Positions 37,166-47,595 are shown, counted from the first letter of the stretch. The stretch: 60,287 nt of DNA from Vallitalea sp. (GCA_025210235.1 JAOASG010000026.1:1-60287), one strand, 5' to 3'. Numbers and translations are program-made. Notes: generated by a model not told the origin, from the sequence alone.

Positions 37166-38661
37166 AAAAAGAAAGAACAAAGAGAATAATTCCTAACTCT
37201 TTATCAAAAAAGCTTATGTTGACTTCTTCACTGGCAATTATTATGGTAATAATTATTAATATCGTTATTCACTTGTATGTAAATGAAATGACCGGTCGAG
37301 TTGCTGAAATGTATGTCAGTAATGTAAGTTTCAATGAATTACAGACATCTCTTGGGTCTGTTCAGAAGTTTATGAAAGAGTATTTGCAAACCAAGAATAC
37401 AAATACTTTAAAAAAATACTTTGAGGAGGCTCAAAGCTTTGAAATGCAACTTCAAGAGCTTAATTTTGAAATTGTTAATGATAATAACGCTATTATGGAA
37501 AAGAATTTAAGGAATAAGGCATATGTATACTTAGAATTAACAGATGAGGCGATTCAGGCAAAGCGTGGTAGAAATATAAAGAAGTATAAGGAATTATATG
37601 AAGAAGCAACAAAGTATTATCAATTTCTTAATAATGAAATATTTACATTGAATAATTCTGTTTTTAAAACTAATACAGATAAATATTCAATAATGCTTTC
37701 ATCGATGAAAGTATTTGATTTATTAAGTTTTGTGATATTGCTTACTTTTGGGGGCTTAAATATTATAATAATAAACTTATTTGTAGGAAGATTTACAGAG
37801 CCATTAAAGAATTTAGCTGAAGTAGCATATCAGGTAGCCGACGGAAAGCTAGATGCTAAAATTCCAGAAACAAATACAAAAGATGAAATCGGTGTAGTAA
37901 CCCATTCTTTTAATAAAATGCTTAAAAGTCTTAGAACAAATATTGAGATTATGAAGCATACTATAAAACATGAAAATGAAATGAAAGAAAAAGAATTGCA
38001 AATGGAGGCACATTTAAAGGAGGCGCAACTTAAATATTTACAAGCGCAGATAAATCCCCATTTTCTTTTTAATACGTTAAATGCAGGGGCTCAACTTGCT
38101 ATGATGGAGGAAGCAGATAAGTCTTATCAATACATTCAAACTGTTGCTAATTTCTTTAGGTATAATATCGATAATAAAAGTGATATTGTCTCATTAGCTG
38201 AAGAAGTGGAAATGGTGGATAATTATATTTATATCTTGAATGTTCGTTATGGGGGAGATATTGCTTATGTAAAGGATATTGATGAAACACTTTTAAATTT
38301 CAAAATTCCAAAAATGACGCTACAGCCTATTATTGAAAATTCAATTAAACATGGAATTTCTAATATTAATAGAGATGGGAAAATAAACTTGTTATTGTAT
38401 AGGGATGGAAAAAAGATTTGTATTAGTATTAGTGATAATGGTGTTGGAATGTCTAAAGAAATGATAACCACTATTTATAATAAAAAGAAAATTACTTTAG
38501 ATATTGAAGGAAACGGTATTGGTCTTAAAAATGTAATATCTAGATTAGAACTTTTTTATAATGATGATAATATTGTAGAGATTAATAGTGAAGGAAAAGA
38601 TTGTGGGGTTGAAGTGGCTATTCTTTTACCATATTTAGAAGGTGAGAAGGGAAATGTATAA
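37162..38661 (+). CDS. sensor histidine kinase, LytS/YesM-like (HisKA_7TM-independent, His_kinase family)
   Basis: 499 residues. Two transmembrane helices (about 14-36 and 193-215) flank an extracellular, mostly helical region. A HAMP domain follows (about 217-270, FTEPLKNLAEVAYQVADGKL), then a coiled-coil and the His_kinase box QINPHFLFNTLN with phospho-acceptor His300, then an ATPase domain with LQPIIENSIKHG and ISDNGVGMSKE. It should autophosphorylate and pass phosphate to the regulator encoded downstream. Its start overlaps the binding-protein stop and its end overlaps the regulator start, so the three are translationally coupled. Confidence 0.92.
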   Translation: MKKERTKRIIPNSLSKKLMLTSSLAIIMVIIINIVIHLYVNEMTGRVAEMYVSNVSFNELQTSLGSVQKFMKEYLQTKNTNTLKKYFEEAQSFEMQLQELNFEIVNDNNAIMEKNLRNKAYVYLELTDEAIQAKRGRNIKKYKELYEEATKYYQFLNNEIFTLNNSVFKTNTDKYSIMLSSMKVFDLLSFVILLTFGGLNIIIINLFVGRFTEPLKNLAEVAYQVADGKLDAKIPETNTKDEIGVVTHSFNKMLKSLRTNIEIMKHTIKHENEMKEKELQMEAHLKEAQLKYLQAQINPHFLFNTLNAGAQLAMMEEADKSYQYIQTVANFFRYNIDNKSDIVSLAEEVEMVDNYIYILNVRYGGDIAYVKDIDETLLNFKIPKMTLQPIIENSIKHGISNINRDGKINLLLYRDGKKICISISDNGVGMSKEMITTIYNKKKITLDIEGNGIGLKNVISRLELFYNDDNIVEINSEGKDCGVEVAILLPYLEGEKGNV

Positions 38662-40249
38662 GATAATGATAGCGGATGATGAAGGTATTGTAATAGATGC
38701 TCTGCGCTTTATCATAGAAAAGAACTATGGGAAAGATTGTATACTAGAATCAGCTAAGTCGGGAAGAGAGGTCATTGAATTAGCAGATAAATTAAGACCA
38801 GATATCATTTTTATGGATATTGAAATGCCTGGTATTAATGGGATAGAGGCTATAAAAGAGATTCGTAGTAGCAATTCTTCTACAATCTTTATTATTATTA
38901 GTGCTTATCCAAAGTTCAATTATGCTAAAGAAGCTATAAATCTTGGTGTTCTAGAATATATTAACAAACCTATAGAACAAAAGAAGATAATAGAGGTTTT
39001 AGATAAAGCTATAAAAAAGACGGATGAGAAAAGAGAGCTAAGAAGCAAAGACTTGCAGGTAAGGGAAAAGCTTGAAATTGTAGTTCCTATTATTGAAAGT
39101 GGCTTTATCTATTCATTATTATTTGAGGATGCGTTTGCAGAAAATATAGATAACTATAAACAATTACTTAATATAGTAGAGAAGATGGGATATATTATGA
39201 CAATAAAATATGGAGATAGTAATGTAAATGGAAAATTATCTAATGCCGTTGGTATATCTGTCAAGATGCAACCTAAATATCAGGAGATGCGTAGGATTAT
39301 TAAAGATTATTTTAACTGTGTTGTAGGAGCTATGATGGGAAATTTGATTATAGTGTATGTGCCTTATAATGATGATGCTAAAAATAAATACAAAAAACGT
39401 TTAGAAATTATTGAACAGGCAAGGAAATTAAATAAAAATTTAAAAAATTCTTTTTCTTTGAACTTTCAAATTTCTATTGGTAATATAAAGCCTATACAAG
39501 AAACTATAGTATCATATAAAGAATCAATTAATGCATTTAATTTTGCTGATAGTTCTGTAACTCACGCTGGAGATTTACCACTAACTTGTCACTACTATAA
39601 TAATTATCCAATAGATGAGGAGAAAGCTATGTTTCAGGCTATTAAACATGGAAAGAATACAACAGCTGTTATGTATGCGACACAATTTATTGAAAGGCTT
39701 ATAGATATTTTTTCTAATAATCTAGAGGGAATCAAACTTAAGATTTTAGAGAATGAACTCTTAGCTGAGAGAATTGTATATGATAGTGGAGGAAAAACGT
39801 ATTACTTTGAATCAAGAGATGGGTATTTAGAACATATAAATAATATGAACACAATAGCTGAGATAAAAGACTGGTTTATAGAAAAAATTCAAGAACAAAG
39901 TAATAATGTGGCAACAAAAAAAGATGAATCCAACAAAGGGATGATTCTGCGTGCCAAAGAATATATTCAAGAACATTATCAAAATGAGATTTCTCTAGAT
40001 GATGTATCAAAAGAATTAGATATTAGTCCTTATTATCTAAGTAAAGTATTTAAACAAAAAACTGGACAGAATTTTATTGAATATTTAACTGAAATTAGAA
40101 TTGAAAGAGCAAAGGAATTAATTCTCCAAGGAACGGATAGTATAAAAAAAATTAGTTTATCTGTAGGATATCCAAATCCTAATTATTTTAGTAGAACTTT
40201 TAAGAAAAATGTAGGGGTATCACCATCGGAATATAAAGGAGGAGAATAA
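38654..40249 (+). CDS. response regulator with AraC-type DNA-binding domain (YesN-like)
   Basis: 531 residues. A receiver domain (1-120, MIADDEGIVIDALR, phospho-acceptor Asp55 in IIFMDIEMPG, Lys in INKPIE) and a long central region of unknown role precede a C-terminal AraC/XylS helix-turn-helix pair (about 430-531). The latter contains DVSKELDISPYYLSKVFKQ and SVGYPNPNYFSRTFKK. ATG 38654, inside the kinase stop region, fits AGAAGGG better than GTG 38642. Its likely targets are the sugar transporter promoter upstream and perhaps this operon. The next gene starts on the A of its stop codon. Confidence 0.92.
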   Translation: MYKIMIADDEGIVIDALRFIIEKNYGKDCILESAKSGREVIELADKLRPDIIFMDIEMPGINGIEAIKEIRSSNSSTIFIIISAYPKFNYAKEAINLGVLEYINKPIEQKKIIEVLDKAIKKTDEKRELRSKDLQVREKLEIVVPIIESGFIYSLLFEDAFAENIDNYKQLLNIVEKMGYIMTIKYGDSNVNGKLSNAVGISVKMQPKYQEMRRIIKDYFNCVVGAMMGNLIIVYVPYNDDAKNKYKKRLEIIEQARKLNKNLKNSFSLNFQISIGNIKPIQETIVSYKESINAFNFADSSVTHAGDLPLTCHYYNNYPIDEEKAMFQAIKHGKNTTAVMYATQFIERLIDIFSNNLEGIKLKILENELLAERIVYDSGGKTYYFESRDGYLEHINNMNTIAEIKDWFIEKIQEQSNNVATKKDESNKGMILRAKEYIQEHYQNEISLDDVSKELDISPYYLSKVFKQKTGQNFIEYLTEIRIERAKELILQGTDSIKKISLSVGYPNPNYFSRTFKKNVGVSPSEYKGGE

Positions 40250-41262
40250 TGGATAGAATCTTGACTGTACTCTTATGTGTATTAATGTTAACTGGATGCG
40301 GAAAAGATACCATAAAAGATGAAAAAATAGTTGAGGAAATTGATGAAATAATAATTGGATTTAGTTTTGATACATTTGTGTTTGAAAGGTGGCAAAGAGA
40401 CAGGGATGTATATGTTTCTACGGCAAAGGAATTAGGAGCAAAAGTTATTGTTCAAAATGCAAATGAAAATATTAAGAATCAAATCTCACAAATTGAGTAT
40501 TTTATAGAAAAAAATGTAGATGTTATTGTGGTTGTACCTATAGAACCCAAAAGTATTGAAGATGTGATTTATAAAGCTCATAGAAACGGTATTAAGATTG
40601 TAGCTTATGACAGAATGCTTCCCAATATGAATTCTGATTTATACATTTCTTTTGATAATGAAAAAGTAGGTAAGCTTATGGCACAATCTGTTAAGAAAAA
40701 ATATCCTAATGGAGGGAAGATATTATATATAGGTGGCCCTTTAAGTGATAATAATGTATTATTAGTTGGTAGTGGAATTAAAAAAGAGTTGAAAAACAGT
40801 AATATTGAATTTACTAATTGGATAAATTTAGATAAATGGGATGCCAAGTTAGCATCGGACTATGTTTTGAAAAATATTAAAGAATTAGAAAATACAGATG
40901 CAATTATATGTGGAAACGATTGTTTGGCAGGGGAAGTAGTAAGAGTGCTATGTGAAAACCAAATAGCCGATGAAAAAGTTGTGATTGGACAGGATGCTGA
41001 TGTTGAGGCTTGTCAAAGAATTGTAAGAGGAACACAGTACATGACAGTACTAAAACAAGTAGAACTCTTAGCAAATGAGGCAGCTATTCAATCTGTTAAG
41101 CTTGCAAAAGGGGAAAAAGTTGATACTTCATTAAGCATATATGATGGAACTCAGCAAATTCCTTATATGCAATTAGAACCTGTAGCAGTTATTAAGGATA
41201 ATATTGATGAGGAGATTATTGATTGTGGATATCATTTAAGAGAAGAAATATATTTTCAATAA
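40249..41262 (+). CDS. sugar-binding lipoprotein (XylF-like)
   Basis: 337 residues with a short signal and lipobox LTGC (Cys about 16), then a type 1 binding fold. It contains IIGFSFDTFVFERWQRDRD, VVVPIEPKSIEDVIYKAHRN, VAYDRMLPNMNSDLYISFD and IGQDADVEAC, resembling D-xylose-binding proteins. The ATG overlaps the TAA of the regulator by one base, and AGGAGGA precedes it. It is the second binding protein in this operon and the third in the locus. It may feed the same transporter with a different sugar, or act as a further input to the kinase. Confidence 0.87.
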   Translation: MDRILTVLLCVLMLTGCGKDTIKDEKIVEEIDEIIIGFSFDTFVFERWQRDRDVYVSTAKELGAKVIVQNANENIKNQISQIEYFIEKNVDVIVVVPIEPKSIEDVIYKAHRNGIKIVAYDRMLPNMNSDLYISFDNEKVGKLMAQSVKKKYPNGGKILYIGGPLSDNNVLLVGSGIKKELKNSNIEFTNWINLDKWDAKLASDYVLKNIKELENTDAIICGNDCLAGEVVRVLCENQIADEKVVIGQDADVEACQRIVRGTQYMTVLKQVELLANEAAIQSVKLAKGEKVDTSLSIYDGTQQIPYMQLEPVAVIKDNIDEEIIDCGYHLREEIYFQ

Positions 41263-41269
41263 AAAGCAA

Positions 41270-41325
41270 AAAAATAAGATAAGTTCATCCTACTCCCTTA
41301 GCAAATGAACTTTCTTATTTTTTTA
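41270..41325 (+). terminator. terminator of the sugar-sensing operon
   Basis: AAAATAAGATAAGTTCAT pairs with ATGAACTTTCTTATTTTTTT (41304-41323) with one small mismatch, ending in a T run. Confidence 0.8.
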
Positions 41326-41563
41326 GATGTGAAAATATTCATGCCATTATATAACTCCATATTATCCTCTCCATAATAGAATATACTATATGTATTAATT
41401 GTTATTAAAAGAAATATTAAAAAATAATTAAAAATACATTAGAATGTATTAATATTTAAAGTATATTTATAATAAAAGTAGAAATAGAATGAAAAATATT
41501 TATGTTGTTAACACATACTTACGCTAGTACTTTCATATATACATTAAAAGAGGTGAGTATTTT
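41326..41563. other. intergenic region before the ZIP gene
   Basis: About 240 AT-rich bases after the terminator. I see no gene, no convincing promoter pair and no known metal-box motif. Confidence 0.4.
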
Positions 41564-42295
41564 ATGATACATAATTTATCTTTTTTAATTGGTTCAGGAA
41601 CAGGCTTAATTGGACTTTCAATAGGGCTTCTTTTAACGTATAGATTGTCAAATAAAGGTGAAAAATTTGAAGGAGTTATGTTAGCTTTTACTGCAGGACT
41701 TATGCTATCAATTGTATGTTTTGAATTATTACCAAAAGCGTTTGATATAGGTGGTCTATATGTAGGTTTAATAGGTATTGGAATTGGAATACTATTTGTT
41801 ATATTATTAGAGGATTATATTGATAAAAGTGATAGGATAAATGAGAATATTGATACAATATATTTTAATAGAGCTATATTAATTTCTATTGCGTTTATGG
41901 TACATAATATACCAGAAGGTATTGCTATAGGTTCGATGATTAGTTTGTCAATTTCAGAAGGACTAAGATTTGCATTTGCAATATTGATACATAATATACC
42001 GGAAGGTATGATAATAGCATTGCCTTTAATAAAAAGTAGAGTGAAATTACCATATATTATTCTTATTATCTTTACAATTAGTTTATCAATGGGACTTGGT
42101 GGTATAGCTGGATTATCACTTAGTCAGATTTCAAAAGAATGTATTTCGTTATCATTAGCAGTTGCAGGTGGGATAATGCTATATATTACATCTGGTGAAA
42201 TAATCGTAAAATCGATGAATCATTGGAAGGGAAGATCTATAACTTTATCTATTATATTAGGAGTAATATTAGGAATTGTACTATCTTATAGTTAA
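41564..42295 (+). CDS. ZIP-family divalent metal transporter
   Basis: 243 residues with about eight membrane helices. The diagnostic metal-binding motif HNIPEG occurs twice, in helix 4 (AFMVHNIPEGIAIGS) and helix 5 (ILIHNIPEGMIIALP), as in ZupT-like proteins that import zinc and related metals. The second helix carries FELLPKAF. The usual histidine-rich cytoplasmic loop is reduced to a short acidic stretch (EDYIDKSDRINENID). ATG 41564 follows AAGAGGTGAGTATTTT. It is probably monocistronic, since a promoter lies between it and the next gene. Confidence 0.9.
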   Translation: MIHNLSFLIGSGTGLIGLSIGLLLTYRLSNKGEKFEGVMLAFTAGLMLSIVCFELLPKAFDIGGLYVGLIGIGIGILFVILLEDYIDKSDRINENIDTIYFNRAILISIAFMVHNIPEGIAIGSMISLSISEGLRFAFAILIHNIPEGMIIALPLIKSRVKLPYIILIIFTISLSMGLGGIAGLSLSQISKECISLSLAVAGGIMLYITSGEIIVKSMNHWKGRSITLSIILGVILGIVLSYS

Positions 42296-42316
42296 TAAGT
42301 AACTAACTCAATATAT

Positions 42317-42346
42317 TTGACTATTTTTTAAATATTTTGGTATAAT
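42317..42346 (+). promoter_or_regulatory. promoter of the zinc phospholipase C-like gene
   Basis: TTGACT (42317-42322) and a perfect TATAAT (42341-42346) with an 18-base spacer, 44 bases before the start. Confidence 0.7.
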
Positions 42347-42390
42347 AACTTTATAACATATATTAAAACTGACAAAAGAAGGAAGTTATT

Positions 42391-43098
42391 ATGAGAAAAA
42401 AATTTGAAAGTTATTATGGTAAATTACTTAATAATTTATTGAAAATTATTAATCCTATAAAAAAAATAGTTATTTCTACTGATTGTGAAGTTCATATATT
42501 TAATAATTATCACGCAGTTCAATTATTAAAAAAGTATAATTATAATACTGAATATCATTTATTTAATAAATATCTAAAAGATATTAATGAAGGTTCTGTA
42601 TGGGCTGATCAAGACTTTAAAAGTATCGCACATTTTTATAATCCACATATGAAAAGAGGATTATTCGGTAATAATAATTCTCTTAACTTAACAAATGAGT
42701 ACTATAATAAAGCAATAAGGTTATGGAAAGCAGGTAATAAAAATAAAGCAATGTTTTATCTAGGAGCTTGTGTGCATATTATTCAAGATTTAACAATAAG
42801 TCAACATGTAAAAATTAGACTTTTAGATGGACATAGAAAATATGAGAATTACGTTAAATACACACACGATTTAGTAAAAGAGTATATTGCAGCAAAGGAG
42901 CCTATTTTACTAAACTCTCCAGAAGAATATATCGAATATAATGCGTATCATGCGATAAAAATTGATGATAAAGTAAAAAAAATACCTAGTCTTAAACATC
43001 AATTTTATCATAAAACTTTATATATATTGCCATTAGCACAACAAACTACAGCGGGTTGTTTGATTTTGTTTTTAAAAGATTTAAAAGAGGATAAATAA
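42391..43098 (+). CDS. zinc-dependent phospholipase C family protein
   Basis: 235 residues matching the Zn_dep_PLPC fold. Candidate zinc ligands appear in order: His near 39 (NNYHAVQLL), Asp and His in WADQDFKSIAHFYNP, His-Asp-His in HIIQDLTISQH, and His/Glu in GHRKYENY. Unlike clostridial alpha-toxin or B. cereus PLC, there is no signal peptide (it starts MRKKFESYYGKLLNNLLKII), no N-terminal Trp ligand and no C2 domain. It is probably cytoplasmic or exported in an unusual way. The fold assignment is good; the substrate and enzymatic activity are open. ATG 42391 follows GAAGGAAG. Confidence 0.85.
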   Translation: MRKKFESYYGKLLNNLLKIINPIKKIVISTDCEVHIFNNYHAVQLLKKYNYNTEYHLFNKYLKDINEGSVWADQDFKSIAHFYNPHMKRGLFGNNNSLNLTNEYYNKAIRLWKAGNKNKAMFYLGACVHIIQDLTISQHVKIRLLDGHRKYENYVKYTHDLVKEYIAAKEPILLNSPEEYIEYNAYHAIKIDDKVKKIPSLKHQFYHKTLYILPLAQQTTAGCLILFLKDLKEDK

Positions 43099-43134
43099 AA
43101 AAACGGCTGTCTCTAGATCAAGGTTAGAGACAGC
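43098..43134 (-). terminator. terminator of argG-argH (minus strand)
   Basis: GCTGTCTCTA (43106-43115) and TAGAGACAGC (43125-43134) form a perfect ten-pair stem. On the minus strand it is followed by CCGTTTTTTTATTT, a proper T tract, about 115 bases past the argH stop. The plus-strand side has no T run. Confidence 0.8.
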
Positions 43135-43250
43135 ACTACAAAGGAGAAAAATATATATTAGCTTAGTTGGAAATAATTCAACTAAGTACTAATACTGTGT
43201 TAAAATGTTGAAATTTTAAATTAAGATTTTACTATTGACTAAAAAATTTA

Positions 43251-44630
43251 TTAGCTCAAAGAATTTAAATAGTTTTCATTAATAGAAATAACTTTATTCA
43301 TCATTTCCTTTGAGGGACCACCAATCACATTTCTTTTATTAACACATGTTTCTAAAGAAATAGCATTATAAATATCATCTTCAAAATAAGGTGATACATT
43401 TTTATATTCTTCTAAAGATAACTCTTCAAGATTTTTATTATTGGTTACACAATATAAAACTAATTTACCAATAATTTCATGAGCATCTCTAAAGGGGACA
43501 TTCTTCTTAACTAGATAATCGGCAGCATCTGTAGCATTTGTAAATCCTCCACCAGCACCGTTATACATATTTTGTTTGTTTACTTTCAGAGTTTTTAACA
43601 TGTCATTAAAGATAGGTAAACACATCTTTACAGTGTCAATAGCATCAAAAGTAGCTTCTTTATCTTCTTGCATATCTTTATTATATGCAAGAGGTAATGA
43701 CTTCATTGTTGTGAGTAAACCAAGATGAGATCCAAATACTCTACCAGTTTTACCTCTTACTAATTCAGCTATATCAGGATTCTTCTTTTGTGGCATAATA
43801 CTACTTCCAGTACTGTAGGAATCATCTAGTTCAATAAATTGAAATTCATTAGAGCACCATAAAATTACTTCTTCTGAAAACCTACTTAGGTGCATCATTA
43901 ACATAGATAATGTGTTTAGTAGCTCTATACAATAATCTCTATCTGAAACAGCATCAATACTATTGATACATATATCGCCAAAATCAAGTAACTTAGCTAC
44001 ATAGTCTCTATCAAGAGGATATGTAGTAGTTGCCAATGCGCCAGCTCCTAAAGGAAGATGATTAGTTCGTTTATAAGTATCATTCAGTCTTCCAACATCA
44101 CGTTTTAGCATTTCGAAATATGCCATAATATGATGAGCAAAAGTAATAGGTTGAGCTTTCTGAAGATGTGTATATCCAGGCATAATAGTGTCTAAGTTAT
44201 TTTTAGCAATAGTAAGTAGTGTATTCATTAAGTCTATAACCATTGCTTTAATTTCTATAATTTCTTCTTTTAGGTACATACGCATATCTAGTGTAACTTG
44301 ATCGTTTCTACTTCTACCTGTATGCAATTTTTTACCAACAATACCTATTTTTTCAATTAATAATTTTTCAATATTCATATGAATATCTTCAGCTTCTATA
44401 TCAAAAGCAACTTTATTATTATCAATATCTATTAAAAGTTCTTTGAGTCCTGATTTAATAACATCAGCATCATCCATGGGAATAATACCTTGTTTACCAA
44501 GCATAGTAACATGTGCAATACTACCTGTTATATCTTGTTTATATAATCTTTTATCAAAACGTATAGATGAATTAAAATCATCTACCATGACATTTGTTGT
44601 TTTTTCAAATCTTCCGCCCCAAAGCTTCAT
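43251..44630 (-). CDS. argH: argininosuccinate lyase
   Basis: 459 residues of the fumarase/aspartase superfamily. The signature loop is [19 protein letters not shown], with [15 protein letters not shown] and the catalytic His region in [10 protein letters not shown]. It splits argininosuccinate into arginine and fumarate. On the minus strand the start follows TAGGGAGTG. It lies 33 bases downstream of argG, forming a two-gene operon. Full length. Confidence 0.97.
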   Translation of the reverse strand: MKLWGGRFEKTTNVMVDDFNSSIRFDKRLYKQDITGSIAHVTMLGKQGIIPMDDADVIKSGLKELLIDIDNNKVAFDIEAEDIHMNIEKLLIEKIGIVGKKLHTGRSRNDQVTLDMRMYLKEEIIEIKAMVIDLMNTLLTIAKNNLDTIMPGYTHLQKAQPITFAHHIMAYFEMLKRDVGRLNDTYKRTNHLPLGAGALATTTYPLDRDYVAKLLDFGDICINSIDAVSDRDYCIELLNTLSMLMMHLSRFSEEVILWCSNEFQFIELDDSYSTGSSIMPQKKNPDIAELVRGKTGRVFGSHLGLLTTMKSLPLAYNKDMQEDKEATFDAIDTVKMCLPIFNDMLKTLKVNKQNMYNGAGGGFTNATDAADYLVKKNVPFRDAHEIIGKLVLYCVTNNKNLEELSLEEYKNVSPYFEDDIYNAISLETCVNKRNVIGGPSKEMMNKVISINENYLNSLS

Positions 44631-44663
44631 TTTTATTCACTCCCTACCAACTGGGTACTTAAT

Positions 44664-45929
44664 CTATGCAAGGTTTTTCTTATAAGATTCTTTACTATCA
44701 TTATCCAATTCTTTATTCATCATCATCGCTCTTACTTTTAAAGGAAGACCGAAAAGATTAATAAATCCTTCAGCGTCTTTATGGTTATAAAGTTCACCAG
44801 TGGTAAAACTTGCGATACTTTCGTTATATAATGAATAAGGAGAACTTGCACCAGCTGAAATAATATTACCTTTGTATAATTTAAGTTTAACCTTTCCAGT
44901 TACTGTTTCTTGAGTAGAATCAATAAAGGATGTCAAAGCTTCGCGAAGGGGAGTAAACCATTCTCCGCTATAAACTAATTCAGCAAATTTTACTGATAAA
45001 GTATCTTTATATGATAGAGTTTGTTTATCTAAGCATAAATATTCAAGTTCTCTATGAGCGTAATATAAAATAGTTCCACCTGGTGTTTCATAAATACCTC
45101 TTGATTTCATACCAACAATACGATTTTCTACAATATCAATAATACCAATACCGTTTTGTCCACCAATTTCATTAAGTTTTGTTAAAATACTAGTACAAGA
45201 CATAACCTCACCATTTAATGATGTAGGAATACCTTTTTTAAATTCTAAATCAATATATGTAGCTTTATCTGGAGCATTCTCAGGAGTAACTGTCATTTGA
45301 AGTAAGTTATCATAATTGGGTTCTTGTTCAGGTGATTCAAGGTCAAGTCCTTCATGACTAAGATGCCATAAATTACGATCTCTACTATAACTATTTTCTT
45401 TTTTCATAGGGACTTCAATATTATATTTTGCACAATAATCAAGAGCATCTTCACGTGATTTTATATCCCAAATTCTCCAAGGTGCAATAATTTTTAAATG
45501 TGGGGCAAGTGCTTTAATTGTTAACTCAAAACGTACTTGATCATTTCCTTTACCTGTTGCTCCATGACAAATAGCTTCAGCACCTTCTTTAAGTGCAATT
45601 TCAACTAATTTTTGTGAAATGATTGGTCGAGCCATTGATGTTCCAAGTAAATATTTACCTTCATAAACAGCACCAGATTTAACAGTTGGAATAACATAGT
45701 CATCTACAAAATCTTCAATAACATGCTCTATGTATAATTTACTAGCGCCTGAAGCCAATGCACGTTCTTCTAAACCAACTAACTCTTTTCCTTGGCCTAC
45801 ATCTACGCAGACTGCTATTACATCATAATTATAATTTTGTTTTAACCAATGTATAATAACAGTTGTATCAAGACCTCCTGAATATGCTAATACTACTTTT
45901 TTATTTAAGTTTTCATTATTTTTACTCAT
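44664..45929 (-). CDS. argG: argininosuccinate synthase
   Basis: 421 residues. The ATP pyrophosphatase loop [18 protein letters not shown] is near residue 12, with [13 protein letters not shown] and [10 protein letters not shown] conserved. It condenses citrulline and aspartate using ATP. The C-terminus has a short lysine-rich tail ([13 protein letters not shown]). The start follows TAGGAGGATT on the minus strand. Its promoter (46016-46044) is nearly identical to that of argC, so both arms of the pathway are probably co-regulated. Confidence 0.97.
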   Translation of the reverse strand: MSKNNENLNKKVVLAYSGGLDTTVIIHWLKQNYNYDVIAVCVDVGQGKELVGLEERALASGASKLYIEHVIEDFVDDYVIPTVKSGAVYEGKYLLGTSMARPIISQKLVEIALKEGAEAICHGATGKGNDQVRFELTIKALAPHLKIIAPWRIWDIKSREDALDYCAKYNIEVPMKKENSYSRDRNLWHLSHEGLDLESPEQEPNYDNLLQMTVTPENAPDKATYIDLEFKKGIPTSLNGEVMSCTSILTKLNEIGGQNGIGIIDIVENRIVGMKSRGIYETPGGTILYYAHRELEYLCLDKQTLSYKDTLSVKFAELVYSGEWFTPLREALTSFIDSTQETVTGKVKLKLYKGNIISAGASSPYSLYNESIASFTTGELYNHKDAEGFINLFGLPLKVRAMMMNKELDNDSKESYKKNLA

Positions 45930-46015
45930 ATATAAATCCTCCTATCTATAACATTCAATGATTTAACTTAATATCTTTTTAATGTTATAACGTACTAATT
46001 CAATCTCTTTTCATA

Positions 46016-46044
46016 ATTATACATTAAAATTCATAAATATGCAA
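46016..46044 (-). promoter_or_regulatory. argGH promoter with probable arginine operator
   Basis: Read on the minus strand: TTGCAT (46044-46039), a 17-base spacer, TATAAT (46021-46016). Fourteen of 17 spacer bases match the argC promoter spacer, and the part TATGAATTTTAATG resembles an ARG box. Binding by an ArgR/AhrC repressor is inferred. Confidence 0.75.
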
Positions 46045-46064
46045 TAGAAAAATAAAAATTATAC

Positions 46065-46110
46065 ATAAAAAACTCAGATATACAATTTAATTTAGTTGCA
46101 TATCTGAGCA
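46065..46110 (-). terminator. terminator of cls (minus strand)
   Basis: CTCAGATATACAA (46073-46085) and TTGCATATCTGAG (46096-46108) form a 13-pair stem with one G-U pair. On the minus strand it is followed by TTTTTTATG, just past the cls stop and just before the argG promoter. Confidence 0.82.
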
Positions 46111-46137
46111 AAATATTATAGATAAAATATCTATTTT

Positions 46138-47595
46138 TTAGAGTATAGGAGAAAATAATCTTGAGATAGTTTCTTTTAGTTTAATTTTTTGTGATCTTTG
46201 TAAATATGCTTCTTTTGTAATTTCTTTACTTAAAGCTAAATCTTTTTTAAAAGTATCTTCAAGTTTTTTAGTAACTTTTCTGTCGTATATAAAAGCGTTA
46301 GCTTCAAAATTCAACTTAAAACTTCTTATATCAAAATTACACGAACCAACAGAAGATATTTTACCATCCACCGCTATCATCTTTGAATGTAGGAAACCAT
46401 TTTCATATGTATACGCACGTATACCATATTTTAGTAAATCCCCAACATATGAATAAGTTGCCCAATATACAAACATATGATCTGGTTTGTTTGGTATCAT
46501 AATTCTTATGTCTACACCTGAAGCAGAAGCTATCTTTAGTGCTTCAATTATACTTTCATCGGGTATAAAATAAGGAGTTTGAATAACAATTGATTTTTTT
46601 GCTGAATTTATCATTTTAATATATCCATATTTTATTTGTTCATTTATAGAATCTGGACCAGAACTTACAATTTGAATACCAGATTTGCCTATTGAATTAG
46701 ATTCTTTGAAATAATTTAAGGATATATCAAATGAGTTCTTGGACGCGTTTCTCCAATCTAATAAAAATCTAAGCTGTAAGCCTATAACAGCATCGCCTAT
46801 TATTTTTAAATGAGTATCTCTCCAGTAACCAAATGACTTTTTTTGTCCTAAATACTCGTTTCCAACATTAAATCCACCTATAAATCCGATTTCACCATCA
46901 ATTACAACTATTTTTCTGTGGTTACGATAATTAGCTTTAGAATTAGTAATTTTAAATTTGGATGGGAAAAATAGTGCAACTTCAATTCCAGCATTTTTTA
47001 ATTCTTTAAGAGTATTATTTTTAATATGTCTACAACCAATGAAATCTCCTAATAAACGTACTTTAACACCTTCATTAACTTTTTGTTTTAAAAGTTCAAA
47101 GAGTTCGCAACTAATTTCATCATTCTTCATTATATAATAAGCTATATGAATATGGTTTTTGGCTTTTTTTATTTCTTCAAATAAAGTATCAAATTTCATT
47201 TTACCGTCTGAGATAATTTGAATATCATTATTTTGTGAATAAAAAGATTCACTCATTTTATTATGGAAAATAATCATATCTGTGTATGTTTCCATAGACT
47301 TATCATTAAATTTAAAAGAATGATTTTTAAACTCCTCTCTTTGGTTTTTAAGAATAGTTTTGTAAATTTTGGTTTCTTCTAACGTATACTTAAATATTTT
47401 TCTCTTTGAAATGTTTTGAGAAAAAATCAGATAGAAAAAAAATCCAATCCCCGGAAGCATGATCATAAATAAGAGCCATGCTAATGTTGTAGTAGGTGAT
47501 TTTCTTTCTAAAGTGATTATTATTGCGGTGGCTATTAAGTTAACAAAGAAGAAAAGAACATAATTGTAGCTTAATGTAATAACATAATCTTCCAT
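46138..47595 (-). CDS. cls: cardiolipin synthase (phospholipase D family)
   Basis: 485 residues. Two N-terminal membrane helices (about 5-27 and 35-55, including SPTTTLAWLLFMIMLPGIGF) precede two HKD catalytic motifs: HRKIVVIDGEIGFIGGFN and HSKMIAVDGKISSVGSCN. It joins two phosphatidylglycerols to cardiolipin at the membrane. The frame opens at a GTG (47604), but AAGGGTG fits ATG 47595. It interrupts the arginine genes, lying between argGH and argCJBD, with its own promoter and terminator. No functional link to arginine is evident. Confidence 0.93.
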   Translation of the reverse strand: MEDYVITLSYNYVLFFFVNLIATAIIITLERKSPTTTLAWLLFMIMLPGIGFFFYLIFSQNISKRKIFKYTLEETKIYKTILKNQREEFKNHSFKFNDKSMETYTDMIIFHNKMSESFYSQNNDIQIISDGKMKFDTLFEEIKKAKNHIHIAYYIMKNDEISCELFELLKQKVNEGVKVRLLGDFIGCRHIKNNTLKELKNAGIEVALFFPSKFKITNSKANYRNHRKIVVIDGEIGFIGGFNVGNEYLGQKKSFGYWRDTHLKIIGDAVIGLQLRFLLDWRNASKNSFDISLNYFKESNSIGKSGIQIVSSGPDSINEQIKYGYIKMINSAKKSIVIQTPYFIPDESIIEALKIASASGVDIRIMIPNKPDHMFVYWATYSYVGDLLKYGIRAYTYENGFLHSKMIAVDGKISSVGSCNFDIRSFKLNFEANAFIYDRKVTKKLEDTFKKDLALSKEITKEAYLQRSQKIKLKETISRLFSPIL

